A stretch of 64,000 nucleotides of DNA from an uncultured Lachnospiraceae bacterium (GCA_910583835.1 CAJTYM010000008.1:1-64000); one strand, 5' to 3'; numbered from the stretch's first letter, positions 1 to 9,634 are shown. The notes: generated from the letters alone by a model not told the origin. Made by a program: numbers and translations.

Positions 1-117
1 AAGGTGCTAAGGGCAGGATTAAATAAAAACTTTTTATTCGACCCTGGCATCATAGCATTATAGTACCAAAAATAAAGGGGAAGTGCAATCAGGAGCGCGG
101 AAATCAGGAGGTATTAT

Positions 118-786
118 ATGTATGCGTTAGAAGCAAAACATCTTTATAAAAACTACCGCACCCGGGGAAAGAGCATAGAGGTGCTGCGGAATCTGTCCCT
201 GCAGGTTGGCAGGGGTGAGATGGTCGCCATTATGGGGGCTTCCGGCAGCGGGAAGACTACGCTGCTGCACAATTTAAGCGGGATTGATGTGCCGGATTCA
301 GGAGAAATTATGGTAAATGACAAAGAATTGTCGTCATTTTCATCCGAAGAGCTTGCCTTGTTCCGCAGAAGTCATTTTGGCATGGTGTTTCAGGATTTCC
401 AATTGCTGGAAAGCCTTTCGGTGGAAGAAAATATCCTTCTGCCCATGATTTTAGACAAGCGGGATGCGAATGAGCAGGCACAGCGGTTAAAGAAAGTGCT
501 GGGGATGGTGGGAATTGAGGAACTGGCGGACAGGGGGGTAACGGAATTGTCAGGCGGGCAGAAGCAGAGAACCGCCATTGCGCGGGCATTTGTGCAGGAA
601 CCGGAACTTATTTTTGCTGATGAGCCGACTGGGAATCTGGATGTCCAGACCGCTGAAAATATTTTGCATTGTATGGCAGAACTGAACCGAGAGACAGGGG
701 CGAGTATGCTGATTGTCACCCATGACAGCCATGTCGCTTCTTTTTGCCAGCGTGTACTCTATATGCAGGAGGGAGGTCTGAGATGA
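118..786 (+). CDS. BceA-type ABC transporter ATP-binding protein
   Basis: Cytoplasmic ATPase of a peptide-antibiotic resistance or lipid-cycle ABC transporter (MacB/BceA class), 222 residues, the usual length. Walker A GASGSGKTT lies at residues 40-48, the signature LSGGQKQR at 144-151 and Walker B LIFADEP at 164-170. The start follows AGGAGG by about 7 bases. The stop overlaps the start of the permease gene (ATGA), so the two are translationally coupled. In the family this subunit pairs with a 10-TM permease and is normally induced by a neighbouring two-component system. None is visible here, but it could lie left of the window. The substrate cannot be told from the sequence. Confidence 0.93.
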   Translation: MYALEAKHLYKNYRTRGKSIEVLRNLSLQVGRGEMVAIMGASGSGKTTLLHNLSGIDVPDSGEIMVNDKELSSFSSEELALFRRSHFGMVFQDFQLLESLSVEENILLPMILDKRDANEQAQRLKKVLGMVGIEELADRGVTELSGGQKQRTAIARAFVQEPELIFADEPTGNLDVQTAENILHCMAELNRETGASMLIVTHDSHVASFCQRVLYMQEGGLR

Positions 787-2537
787 ATTTTTTTGATATC
801 TCTCTGAAAATGTTCCATAAAAATATTGTGCGCTATCGCCTGTATTTTCTTTGCTGTTTTTTGGCGGCGACAGTGTTTTTCTGCTTTGCCTCTTTGTTCA
901 CGAATCCTTTTTTTATGGAAGGACAGGCAGTGGACCCTATGATTAGTGAAAATATTATTTTTCCGAGTTTTCTTTCGGTGGTCTTTTTGCTGTTGTTTGT
1001 CCCCTATTCGTATGCGGTATTCCTCTCGGCAAGGAAACAGGAATATGGTATTCTCTTTGCTTTGGGCATGAGCAGGAAAATGTGCTGGGAGTGTCTGCTG
1101 TTGGAAGGACTGGCTTTGGGAAGCCTTGCCCTAGTAGCTTCTTTTACGGCGGGAACTCTGTTGTCAGTGCTTTTTTATGGGATTGTCAGCCACATTCTGG
1201 GAATCTCTTCCTTGCAATGGTTCATTCCCTATAGGGCCTATGCAGTTACAGCGCTGCTCTATGGGGCGGCACTGATAGCTGCCGCCGTATTTTTAGGGTT
1301 ACGGCTTATGGGCGAGCGTATACGGACGTTGCTGTCAGCGCCTTATCGGGCAGAGCGAAAAGGCAGGATATACTGCAGAATGAAGCAATATTTTCCTGTC
1401 TATATGAGGAAACATTTATTGGAATTTTCCTTGCTTGTACGCCATAAGAGGGAGTGGGCAGTCCGTTATGTTCTCTCTGCCTTGTTAATAGGTTCTGCCC
1501 TGTATCTGGTTAGTTTTTGTGCGGTATTACATTCTGCGCTTATGCGCGATGTAGAGAACTATTGCCCCTATGATTTGGCGTATACGGAAATATTTGGACA
1601 GAACCATATTTCAGAAGATGAACGTGAGTCCACACTGTCCCAATACCATGTAACTGTTGAGGAAGAGCAGCAGGTTTCTTTTGTAAGGGATAATGCATTT
1701 AATTACCTCTCCGTGTCAGAGGTCAATGAAAAACTGGGCTGCAGTTACAAGGTTCCGGCAGGGAAATTTCTGAATTTATTTCAATATGAGACGGAGGATG
1801 GGTATGATTATGAAATTATGGAAATTCCCAATATTTCATTAAAGCTGGAAACGGAAAAAACATTAAATTTGCAGTCATGCGGAAGCGATACCAGAATCCT
1901 GTTTAATAAAAATGCAGCACTGGCAGATTATACTTTGATATTAAATGATGCGAATTATAATTTGCTGAAATCAGACAGCAATTATTGGCCTGGGACGATG
2001 TATCTCTTCCAACTGCAGGATTGGCAGGAATCGCTGGCAGGTATCTCGGCATTCCAGTCCCTTCTGCAAGAGGCAAATGGGCTTTCTCAGGAAGAGCAGC
2101 AGTATTTCCGGGCACATTCCAAGATAGAGTATTTTCAGGTCGCCAGCCAGTCTGTACAATTTGCCATGTTTTTGCTATGTTTTGTAGAGGCGCTTTTGCT
2201 GATGGCAGCGTTTCTGCTGATTTATTCCCGGATGATGGCGGAGCGGGAGGAAAACAGCCGGCTGCAAAAAAGCCTTTATATGATTGGCATTACCGAGTCG
2301 GAACAATACCGCCTGTGTCTGTTTAAAAATCGTCTGCGTCTTCTGCCGCCATTGTTCATTGCCCTGGCATTTTCATTGCCTGTCAATTATAAGATGGGGG
2401 AGGGCGCGTACCATTTGGGAAAAATGGGATGTGCTATGGGGAGTCTGGCGGCTCTTGCATTGCTTTTTGCTATAGCAGTATTTTTAAAATGCTATAGCAA
2501 AAAGCAAGTGGCGGATTTGCGGCATAAGATGAGATAG
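783..2537 (+). CDS. BceB-type FtsX-like ABC transporter permease
   Basis: Integral membrane partner of the preceding ATPase, 584 residues from the ATG at 783, which overlaps the upstream stop by four bases. A longer reading frame from 744 exists but lies inside the ATPase gene. The layout is an N-terminal TM, a cluster of hydrophobic segments (roughly residues 50-180), another TM near 235-260, a hydrophilic extracellular stretch of about 200 residues and three C-terminal TMs. That matches FtsX/BceB permeases with their large sensor loop between late TMs. By family knowledge the complex frees lipid II-cycle intermediates from antimicrobial peptides and signals to a BceS-type kinase. The loop sequence is too divergent to name a ligand. 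Confidence 0.88.
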   Translation: MNFFDISLKMFHKNIVRYRLYFLCCFLAATVFFCFASLFTNPFFMEGQAVDPMISENIIFPSFLSVVFLLLFVPYSYAVFLSARKQEYGILFALGMSRKMCWECLLLEGLALGSLALVASFTAGTLLSVLFYGIVSHILGISSLQWFIPYRAYAVTALLYGAALIAAAVFLGLRLMGERIRTLLSAPYRAERKGRIYCRMKQYFPVYMRKHLLEFSLLVRHKREWAVRYVLSALLIGSALYLVSFCAVLHSALMRDVENYCPYDLAYTEIFGQNHISEDERESTLSQYHVTVEEEQQVSFVRDNAFNYLSVSEVNEKLGCSYKVPAGKFLNLFQYETEDGYDYEIMEIPNISLKLETEKTLNLQSCGSDTRILFNKNAALADYTLILNDANYNLLKSDSNYWPGTMYLFQLQDWQESLAGISAFQSLLQEANGLSQEEQQYFRAHSKIEYFQVASQSVQFAMFLLCFVEALLLMAAFLLIYSRMMAEREENSRLQKSLYMIGITESEQYRLCLFKNRLRLLPPLFIALAFSLPVNYKMGEGAYHLGKMGCAMGSLAALALLFAIAVFLKCYSKKQVADLRHKMR

Positions 2538-2553
2538 CCGCGCTTTAAAGCTT

Positions 2554-4233
2554 TTATCCGCGTAACCGGAACCTGTTTACAGAAACCTTAAGTCCTTCTG
2601 CTTGGCTCTGCAGCTCTCTTGCCAGCTTTGCTGATTCCTGGGCTGTGGAGGCGTTGGTCTGCACAACTTCAGAAATCTGCTCCATGCCTTGCGTAACCTG
2701 CTGCAGGGAGTGGGACTGAGAAATGGCTGATTCGGCAATCCGCTCTATCATTGTGGAAGATTCCTGGGCGCTGGAAGCAACGGCTGAGATAGAGTCTGTT
2801 GCCTCCACGGTCAGGGAAGAGCCATATTCTACAAGTTTCATGGAATTCTCAATAAGTTCGGCAATATCCTGTGCGGATACGGAACTCTTATTTGCAAGGT
2901 TCTGCACTTCGCCGGCGACTATCGCAAATCCTTTGCCGGCTTCGCCCGCACGCGCGGCTTCCACGGAAGCGTTCAGTGCAAGAATGTTGGTTTGGAATGA
3001 AATATCTTCAATCGTCTTGATGATGCCGCCAATCTGGTGGGAGGCTTCTGAGATATCGTTCATGGCATTTGTCAGAGCTTCCATTTTCTGGCTGCAGATT
3101 TGTAACTGTTCTGCCGCTTCTGCGGAATGCTGGCTGGCAGTGTCGGCATCTTTGGAGGTGCGGTCAACCTGCCCATAGATATCCTGAATGCTGGCTGACA
3201 GTTCCTCGACAGCAGCTGCCTGTCGTACCGTACCGCTGGACAAGCCCTCCGCATCGGAAGCCATTTGTCTGGATTCGTTGAACACCTGCTCGGCTGTAAT
3301 GCTGATTTGGGAGAGGGCGTGGTTGAGTGAATCCACAATCTCGCGCATCGCATTTTGGATTGGCAGGAATTCACCCCGGTAGTCATCCCCGATGGTAAGG
3401 TCCATGGTGCCGTCTGCCATCTGTGCCAGTTTGTCATCGATATCCTGGATATATTTTTTCAGTTCACGTTTGGTTTCATGGATGGATTCTACCAACATAC
3501 CGATTTCGGAAGTATTTGATTTCAAGGCAAAATCGGCAGAGAGGTTGCCCCTTGAAATTTCCCCCATCTGGTCGCGGACGGCAATGACCGGACGTAAAAC
3601 CCGCTTATTGGTCACAAGCATGATAACGAACTGGATAAGGGCAATGACAATCAATGCGGTAAGCATTGCTTTTCTGATAAACCCTGCCTGGTAATTCAGG
3701 TCATCTATACGCGCTAAAGTTCTCGTGTCCAGTGCATTTAGGAACTGCTCTTTCAGGGAGTTAATCTTGGTGATGGCAATGCTGTAATCTTTGCCATAGA
3801 CATAGGCAATGGCGCTTTCACGGTCTCCGGCTTTTACCATGTTCATGGATTCTTCTTCCAGTGGGACAAGTTCGTTGGATAAGGCTGACATTTCGTCAAT
3901 CATCGCCTGTTCTTCCGCGGTGATGCCAATTTCCTGCATGGCGGCAACGCCGATGTCACGGTTTTTCCACTCATTGACCTCAAGCATGTAGTTGTCATAA
4001 TGCTGCTGATCTCCAGTTGCTGCAAACGCACGCACTTCGTTCGTCAGGTACGCAGAGCCGTTCATGAAGCGGTTTGCATTGTAAGTAAGGTCAAACCGTT
4101 CTTCGTTTGCCGTATTCAGCAGTTCTCGTATGTGGCTGTTGGAAAATAGGGCAAGCCCCATAAAAAGCAAGGCGAGAATAGAAAATCCGTTCAAAATTAT
4201 GGTCAGTGTAGATTGGTTGATAGCTTTTTTCAT
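2554..4233 (-). CDS. Methyl-accepting chemotaxis protein with four-helix-bundle sensor
   Basis: Transmembrane chemoreceptor, 559 residues. TM1 is about residues 10-31, a mostly helical extracellular sensor of about 155 residues follows (4HB_MCP type), TM2 is about 190-210, then a HAMP segment and the long coiled-coil MCP signalling domain. The hairpin tip that contacts CheA/CheW is visible around the NILALNASVEAARAGEAGKG segment. The start has a GGAAGGAG site 7 bases upstream and a good sigma-A promoter (separate entry), so it is not obviously under sigma-D. It is convergent with the BceAB genes. No CheA/CheW or other che genes are in the window. With the flagellin gene near 50 kb it indicates a motile cell. 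The ligand is unknown. Confidence 0.93.
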   Translation of the reverse strand: MKKAINQSTLTIILNGFSILALLFMGLALFSNSHIRELLNTANEERFDLTYNANRFMNGSAYLTNEVRAFAATGDQQHYDNYMLEVNEWKNRDIGVAAMQEIGITAEEQAMIDEMSALSNELVPLEEESMNMVKAGDRESAIAYVYGKDYSIAITKINSLKEQFLNALDTRTLARIDDLNYQAGFIRKAMLTALIVIALIQFVIMLVTNKRVLRPVIAVRDQMGEISRGNLSADFALKSNTSEIGMLVESIHETKRELKKYIQDIDDKLAQMADGTMDLTIGDDYRGEFLPIQNAMREIVDSLNHALSQISITAEQVFNESRQMASDAEGLSSGTVRQAAAVEELSASIQDIYGQVDRTSKDADTASQHSAEAAEQLQICSQKMEALTNAMNDISEASHQIGGIIKTIEDISFQTNILALNASVEAARAGEAGKGFAIVAGEVQNLANKSSVSAQDIAELIENSMKLVEYGSSLTVEATDSISAVASSAQESSTMIERIAESAISQSHSLQQVTQGMEQISEVVQTNASTAQESAKLARELQSQAEGLKVSVNRFRLRG

Positions 4234-4308
4234 GGTTAGAACTCCTTCCGGTTTATCTTGGGCATCCTGTCTTTTGCAAAGAAGAAATACTTCATTATGA
4301 TGTTGTCT

Positions 4309-4337
4309 ATTCTACAGGAAATACGACAAAAATGCAA
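4309..4337 (-). promoter_or_regulatory. Sigma-A promoter of the chemoreceptor gene
   Basis: Reading the minus strand: -35 TTGCAT (4332-4337), 17-base spacer, -10 TAGAAT (4309-4314), about 75 bases upstream of the chemoreceptor start. This is seen by inspection only. Confidence 0.6.
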
Positions 4338-4413
4338 TTCCCTTTCTAAACAGAGAGTAAAAATACCATAAAAACAGATACTAAGGAAAATGTGCAGGTT
4401 GGAGGATTTGCAG

Positions 4414-5679
4414 ATGAAGGAAAGGATGTATCTGTGCATAGATTTAAAGTCATTTTATGCTTCCGTGGAGTGCGTGGAACGCGGGCTGGATCCTATGACG
4501 GCAAATTTGGCGGTGGCAGACCCGGAGCGTGGGAAAGGTACGATTTGCCTTGCCATTTCCCCAGCCATGAAAGCAATGGGAATCAAGAACCGCTGCAGGG
4601 TGTATCAGATTCCGCAGTATGTAGAATATATCATGGCTCCTCCGCGGATGAAGCTGTATATAGAGTATTCCGCAGAAATTTATGCGGTGTATCTAAAGTA
4701 TTTTGCGAAGGAAGATATCCATATGTATTCGATAGATGAAGCATTTATGGATGTCACCTGTTATCTGTCGCTATATCGTCTTACTGCCAGAGAACTTGCC
4801 AGGAAGATAATGGCTGACATCAGGGAGACGACTGGGATTCCGTCAGCTGCCGGAATTGGAACGAATCTCTATCTTGCCAAAGTTGCGCTGGATATTACGG
4901 CAAAACATGTGCCGGAAAATATTGGCTGTCTGGATGAGGAATCGTACAGAAGAACTCTGTGGAGCCACACGCCGCTAACGGATTTCTGGAGGGTAGGGGC
5001 GGGCACGGTAAAACGGCTGGCAAACGTGGGGATTATGACAATGGAAGATATTGCCGGGGCGGATGAAGAAATGCTGTACCGGATGTTTGGCGTAGATGCG
5101 GAACTCCTCATAGACCATGCATGGGGCAAAGAAAGCGCCACGATGGCGGACATAAAGTCTTATACGCCCCAAAGCAATTCACTTTCCAGCGGACAGGTGC
5201 TTTTGCGCGATTACACGTTTGAGGAGGCCAGCCTGTTACTGAAAGAGATGGTGGATGCTCTTTGCCTTGATATGATTGACCAGGGAACAATGGCCCATTC
5301 TTTTACCGTAACTGTCGGGTATTCTTATGAGACGGAACTGAAACCTGTTTCCGGAACTGTTTCACTGCCGGCAGCAGCAAACAGCTACCGTACGATTATG
5401 CCATATATTCTAGGCCTGTATGGGCGTATTGCACAAAAGGACAAGCCCATCCGCAGGCTGGACGTATCTTGTAATCGGCTGGTGCGAGACCAGTATGAGC
5501 AGTATGATTTGTTTACCGATTATACAGCGGTGGAGCGTGACCGCAAGCTGCAGCGGGCAGTTCTTGACATAAAAAGAAGGTATGGCAGAAATGCCGTTGT
5601 CCGTGGGATGGATTTACAGGAAGCAGGTACGGCGATGGAGCGCAATCGCCAGATAGGGGGGCACAGAAGTGGTGAATAA
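4414..5679 (+). CDS. Y-family (UmuC/DinB-like) translesion DNA polymerase
   Basis: Error-prone DNA polymerase that bypasses lesions, 421 residues from the ATG at 4414, chosen because GGAGG at 4401-4405 sits 8 bases upstream. An in-frame ATG at 4390 lacks a site. The catalytic IMS motifs are present: an acidic residue in CIDLKSFYASVE near the N-terminus and the YSIDEAFMDV motif with its D-E pair. The helix-hairpin-helix and little-finger regions follow. A beta-clamp-binding pentapeptide QYDLF is at residues 363-367. It overlaps a YolD-like gene, the standard partner of UvrX/UmuC-type enzymes in Firmicutes. No LexA box was recognised upstream. It is full length for the family. Confidence 0.92.
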   Translation: MKERMYLCIDLKSFYASVECVERGLDPMTANLAVADPERGKGTICLAISPAMKAMGIKNRCRVYQIPQYVEYIMAPPRMKLYIEYSAEIYAVYLKYFAKEDIHMYSIDEAFMDVTCYLSLYRLTARELARKIMADIRETTGIPSAAGIGTNLYLAKVALDITAKHVPENIGCLDEESYRRTLWSHTPLTDFWRVGAGTVKRLANVGIMTMEDIAGADEEMLYRMFGVDAELLIDHAWGKESATMADIKSYTPQSNSLSSGQVLLRDYTFEEASLLLKEMVDALCLDMIDQGTMAHSFTVTVGYSYETELKPVSGTVSLPAAANSYRTIMPYILGLYGRIAQKDKPIRRLDVSCNRLVRDQYEQYDLFTDYTAVERDRKLQRAVLDIKRRYGRNAVVRGMDLQEAGTAMERNRQIGGHRSGE

Positions 5680-5995
5680 TGAACAGCCCAGGATGGATCG
5701 GGCGAACCGGGCGAAGCAGTTCATGCCTTTTGACGCTTTAAAAGGGTTTCGGGAGGCTCTTGCTGAAAAGGAGCGGACCACAGTTCCCAGAAAAGAACTG
5801 AGTGAGGACAGGAAAGCGGAACTTGATATTAAGCTGAGAGAGATACATCAGATGGATATCATTACAGCTGAGTATTTCCGGGATGGGGAATATTTGCAGG
5901 TGACAGGGGAAGTTTCCGGGATAGATGAAATAAGCAGGGTATTAAAGATTGCCGGCATGGGAATTCCGATGGATGATATATCTGATTTACATTAG
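5669..5995 (+). CDS. YolD-like family protein
   Basis: Small cytoplasmic protein of 108 residues, starting at GTG 5669 (or the adjacent GTG at 5672) and overlapping the polymerase gene by 11 bases. A purine-rich AGGGGGG stretch lies a few bases upstream. The N-terminus with RANRAKQFMPFDALKGF is typical of the clostridial YolD-like family. The rest is charged and followed by a short beta-rich part with an ISRVLKIAGM segment. YolD proteins are co-transcribed with Y-family polymerases in Bacillus phages and plasmids and in clostridia, and are thought to modulate them. The mechanism is not settled, so the functional link here rests on operon structure and family resemblance. Confidence 0.85.
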   Translation: MVNNEQPRMDRANRAKQFMPFDALKGFREALAEKERTTVPRKELSEDRKAELDIKLREIHQMDIITAEYFRDGEYLQVTGEVSGIDEISRVLKIAGMGIPMDDISDLH

Positions 5996-6040
5996 GAAAG
6001 CCGTGGTTTCATCAGGGGTTAATAGAATTTTCACACAATT

Positions 6041-6067
6041 TTAGCACTCACCTCTTGACAGTGCTAA
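6041..6067 (+). promoter_or_regulatory. CIRCE operator (HrcA site) upstream of clpB
   Basis: TTAGCACTC (6041-6049), nine-base spacer, CAGTGCTAA (6059-6067). This matches the CIRCE consensus TTAGCACTC-N9-GAGTGCTAA with a single mismatch in the right arm. HrcA repressor bound here would cover the -35 element of the clpB promoter. Confidence 0.88.
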
Positions 6068-6083
6068 CAAACAGTGCTATTGT
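6055..6083 (+). promoter_or_regulatory. Sigma-A promoter of clpB
   Basis: -35 TTGACA (6055-6060), 17-base spacer, -10 TATTGT (6078-6083). The -35 lies inside the CIRCE element, which is the geometry expected for repression by HrcA. Confidence 0.75.
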
Positions 6084-6158
6084 TATGTCAATCAAGGAGT
6101 AAGCTGGCAGGTGACGCAAAGCGGCGTGTGCCGTTACCGATTGGAAGGAGGAACCCTT

Positions 6159-8744
6159 ATGAATATTCAGAAATTTACACAGAAATCAATCGAAGCTATC
6201 AATGGCTGTGAAAAGCTGGCATATGAATACGGCAACCAGGAAATTGAGCAGGAGCATTTGCTGGTCTCCCTTCTGTTACAGGAGGATGGGCTGATTCCCA
6301 AATTGATAGAAAAGATGGAAATCAATAAAGAGCATTTTATTCAGAATGCCCAGGAGCATCTGGCAAAGAGGGTTAAGGTGTCCGGCGGGCAGATATATAT
6401 GGGGCAGAACCTAAATAAAGTGCTGGTGAGCGCAGAGGATGAGGCAAAGAAAATGGGGGACGAGTATGTGTCCGTGGAGCATCTGTTCCTGACCTTGCTC
6501 AAATACCCCAATCAGGCGCTGAAAGAAATTTTTAAGGAATACGGCATCACCAGAGACCGTTTCCTGCAGGCGCTTGCGACTGTACGGGGCAATCAGAGTG
6601 TAGTCTCTGATAATCCTGAGGCAACTTATGATACGCTGGCAAAATATGGATACGATATGGTGGAGCGTGCCAGGGAGCAGAAATTGGACCCGGTGATTGG
6701 GCGCGATGGCGAAATCCGCAATGTTGTGCGCATCCTTTCCAGAAAGACCAAAAATAACCCGGTGCTGATTGGAGAGCCGGGCGTGGGCAAGACGGCAGTG
6801 GTAGAAGGGCTTGCGCAGCGTATTGTCCGCGGCGATGTGCCGGAGGGATTGAAAGACAAGCGGCTGTTTGCGCTTGATATGGGGGCGTTGGTGGCTGGTG
6901 CAAAATACCGGGGAGAATTTGAAGAGCGGCTGAAAGCTGTCTTAGATGAGATAAAGAGCAGCGACGGCCAGATTATCCTCTTTATCGATGAACTGCATAC
7001 GATTGTCGGTGCAGGCAAGACCGATGGAGCCATGGATGCCGGACAGCTTTTAAAACCTATGCTCGCCAGAGGGGAACTTCATTGCATTGGAGCTACCACA
7101 TTAGATGAGTACCGCGAGTATATCGAAAAAGATGCTGCCTTAGAGCGTAGGTTCCAGCCGGTGCTCGTGGAAGAACCAACGGTGGAGGATACGGTATCCA
7201 TCCTCCGTGGACTCAAAGACCGCTATGAGGTGTTCCACGGCGTAAAGATTACGGACGGCGCGCTGGTCTCGGCGGCGGTGCTTTCCAACCGCTATATCAG
7301 CGACCGGTTTTTGCCGGATAAGGCAATTGATTTGGTGGACGAGGCTTGCGCATTGATTAAGACGGAACTGGATTCCATGCCTACAGAGCTGGATGAACTG
7401 CAGCGCAGGGTCATGCAGATGGAAATTGAGGAGGCAGCGTTGAAGAAAGAGGAGGACCGTCTGAGCAAGGACCGCCTGCAGACGCTGCAGCGTGAGCTTG
7501 CAGATTTAAAAAATGAATTCCAATCCAAGAAAGCGCAGTGGGACAATGAAAAAAATTCTGTGGAAAAAGTGCAGAAACTCAGGGAAGAATTGGAAACTAT
7601 CAACAATGAGATTGCCAAAGCGCAGCAGAACTATGATTTGGAAAAGGCAGCGGAACTGCAATATGGAAAGAAGCCGGAACTGCAGCGGCAGTTGGAGATA
7701 GAAGAAGAGCAGGTAAAGAAGAAAGATTTAAGTCTGGTGCATGAGAACGTGAGCGAGGAGGAGATTGCCCGCATCATTTCACGCTGGACGGGAATCCCGG
7801 TGGCAAAGCTGACGGAGAGCGAGCGTAATAAGACGCTGCATTTGGATGAGGAGCTGCACAAACGTGTGATTGGGCAGGACGAAGGGGTCACTAAGGTCAC
7901 GGAAGCAATCATCCGTTCCAAAGCAGGCATCAAAGACCCCAGCAAGCCCATAGGCTCCTTCCTGTTTTTAGGGCCTACGGGAGTGGGCAAGACAGAACTT
8001 GCCAAAGCGCTTGCCGCAAGCCTGTTTGACGATGAGAACAACATGGTGCGCATCGACATGAGCGAATATATGGAGAAATATTCTGTCTCCCGTCTGATTG
8101 GAGCGCCTCCCGGATATGTGGGCTATGAGGAAGGCGGGCAGCTCACGGAGGCAGTGCGCAGGAAGCCGTATTCCGTAGTGCTTTTTGACGAGGTTGAAAA
8201 GGCGCATCCAGACGTATTCAATGTGCTTCTGCAGGTTCTTGACGATGGGCGCATCACCGATTCCCAGGGGCGTACCGTAGATTTTAAGAATACCATCCTC
8301 ATCATGACCTCCAATCTTGGTTCTGCCTATCTGCTGGAAGGCATTGAAGAAGATGGGGAGATTAAGCCGGAGTGCGAAGCAGCTGTCATGAGCGAATTGA
8401 GAGGGAATTTCCGCCCGGAATTCTTGAACCGCCTAGACGAGATTATCATGTTCAGGCCTTTGACTAAGGGAAATATTGGCGGAATCATTAAACTTCTGCT
8501 GGAGGATTTGAACAGGCGTCTGGTGGAGCGGGAAATCTCTGTGGAGTTGAGTGAGGAAGCAAAGCAGTTTATTGTGGAGCATGGTTACGATCCGGTATAT
8601 GGCGCGCGTCCCTTAAAGCGTTACCTGCAAAAGACCGTGGAGACCCTGGCAGCCAAACTTATCCTTGCCGATGAGGTGAGAGCCGGCGATACGGTATGGA
8701 TGGATGTGGAAAATAATGAACTGACGGCAAAATGTAAGAATTAA
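6159..8744 (+). CDS. clpB: ClpB ATP-dependent disaggregase
   Basis: Hexameric AAA+ chaperone that with DnaK threads aggregated proteins apart; 861 residues, normal for ClpB. The start at 6159 is preceded by GGAAGGAGG; a GTG-started frame from 6111 would add 16 residues with no conserved content. Domains in order: N-terminal Clp_N repeats (about 1-145), AAA1 with GEPGVGKT at 205-212, the long M-domain coiled coil (about 400-520), AAA2 with GPTGVGKT at 605-612, then the ClpB D2-small domain. The coiled coil distinguishes it from ClpC/ClpA. It is a single gene behind a CIRCE/sigma-A promoter, so heat-shock control through HrcA is likely; no CtsR heptad repeats were noticed. Confidence 0.96.
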   Translation: MNIQKFTQKSIEAINGCEKLAYEYGNQEIEQEHLLVSLLLQEDGLIPKLIEKMEINKEHFIQNAQEHLAKRVKVSGGQIYMGQNLNKVLVSAEDEAKKMGDEYVSVEHLFLTLLKYPNQALKEIFKEYGITRDRFLQALATVRGNQSVVSDNPEATYDTLAKYGYDMVERAREQKLDPVIGRDGEIRNVVRILSRKTKNNPVLIGEPGVGKTAVVEGLAQRIVRGDVPEGLKDKRLFALDMGALVAGAKYRGEFEERLKAVLDEIKSSDGQIILFIDELHTIVGAGKTDGAMDAGQLLKPMLARGELHCIGATTLDEYREYIEKDAALERRFQPVLVEEPTVEDTVSILRGLKDRYEVFHGVKITDGALVSAAVLSNRYISDRFLPDKAIDLVDEACALIKTELDSMPTELDELQRRVMQMEIEEAALKKEEDRLSKDRLQTLQRELADLKNEFQSKKAQWDNEKNSVEKVQKLREELETINNEIAKAQQNYDLEKAAELQYGKKPELQRQLEIEEEQVKKKDLSLVHENVSEEEIARIISRWTGIPVAKLTESERNKTLHLDEELHKRVIGQDEGVTKVTEAIIRSKAGIKDPSKPIGSFLFLGPTGVGKTELAKALAASLFDDENNMVRIDMSEYMEKYSVSRLIGAPPGYVGYEEGGQLTEAVRRKPYSVVLFDEVEKAHPDVFNVLLQVLDDGRITDSQGRTVDFKNTILIMTSNLGSAYLLEGIEEDGEIKPECEAAVMSELRGNFRPEFLNRLDEIIMFRPLTKGNIGGIIKLLLEDLNRRLVEREISVELSEEAKQFIVEHGYDPVYGARPLKRYLQKTVETLAAKLILADEVRAGDTVWMDVENNELTAKCKN

Positions 8745-8833
8745 CATAGTTTGGTGTTTTCCTATTTATTATGAAGAATCTTTCATATCGTACAGCCCTT
8801 TTATCATAGATTGCATAGAAACATCTGTGGAGT

Positions 8834-9592
8834 ATGCAATGTATGAGCGGGAAAAAGATTTGGAGGCGGATGTGGAAAAACCATACAAAACTGCGTATCT
8901 GGGAAAAATGCCTGGTGTTTGACCTTCTCTGCATCTGCCTGGTCTCAGGCGCGTTGATGAGTGGTCTGGGAAACAGCATTTCTCTGAATCAGGGTGTGCT
9001 GACGACTGCCCGGATTCAAGAAAATACACAGGAAGAAAAGAAAAAAGTTGCGCTCACGTTTGATGATGGGCCGCATCCCCAATATACGCCGGAGATGCTT
9101 GATGTCCTGAAGGAATGTGATGTAAAAGCAACTTTTTTCCTGCTGGGAGAGGAAGTGGAGAAGTACCCTGAGATTGTAAAGCAGATTCAGGAGGGAGGAC
9201 ATCTGATTGGCAACCATTCCTATAAGCATGAGCAGCTCAGCAAGCTCACGATGGAACAGGCATGTAACCAGGTAAACCGGACAAATGAGCTTATTTGCGA
9301 CATTACCGGTACATACCCTTCTTATGTGCGTCCGCCGTTTGGGGACTGGCATGAGAAATTGGACTGTCAGGTAAATATGGTGGAGGTTCTCTGGGATGTG
9401 GATACTTTGGACTGGTCAACCCAGAACCATGCAGGTATTGTAAATAAGGTATTAAAAAATGTGCAGGAAAATGATATAATACTCATGCATGACGGTTACG
9501 AGACCTCTGTCACTGCAGCGAAGGAAATCATAAATACTTTACAGAAGCAGGGATATGAATTTGTGACCGTAGATGAAATTTTGTTTGACTGA
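8834..9592 (+). CDS. Polysaccharide deacetylase (NodB domain), membrane anchored
   Basis: Predicted extracytoplasmic N-deacetylase of peptidoglycan or another amino-sugar polymer, 252 residues. The N-terminus is basic followed by a hydrophobic stretch (about residues 27-45), read as a signal anchor. The NodB motifs are all visible: TFDDGPH (catalytic Asp and metal Asp), the H-x3-H metal site in NHSYKH, RPPFGDW, and LMHDGYE near the C-terminus. The start at 8834 has GGAG only one base upstream, so the in-frame ATG at 8843 is an equally plausible start. Peptidoglycan deacetylation by PgdA-like members gives lysozyme resistance; assignment to peptidoglycan here is inference. Confidence 0.88.
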   Translation: MQCMSGKKIWRRMWKNHTKLRIWEKCLVFDLLCICLVSGALMSGLGNSISLNQGVLTTARIQENTQEEKKKVALTFDDGPHPQYTPEMLDVLKECDVKATFFLLGEEVEKYPEIVKQIQEGGHLIGNHSYKHEQLSKLTMEQACNQVNRTNELICDITGTYPSYVRPPFGDWHEKLDCQVNMVEVLWDVDTLDWSTQNHAGIVNKVLKNVQENDIILMHDGYETSVTAAKEIINTLQKQGYEFVTVDEILFD

Positions 9593-9634
9593 CTGCCCAT
9601 GTAATTTTCAGGGTGTACGAAGGAGGAACCTCCC

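Noticed and set aside
1..117. Promoter or regulatory leader of the BceAB operon
   Set aside because: No convincing -35/-10 pair or hairpin could be placed; only the AGGAGG site before 118 is clear.
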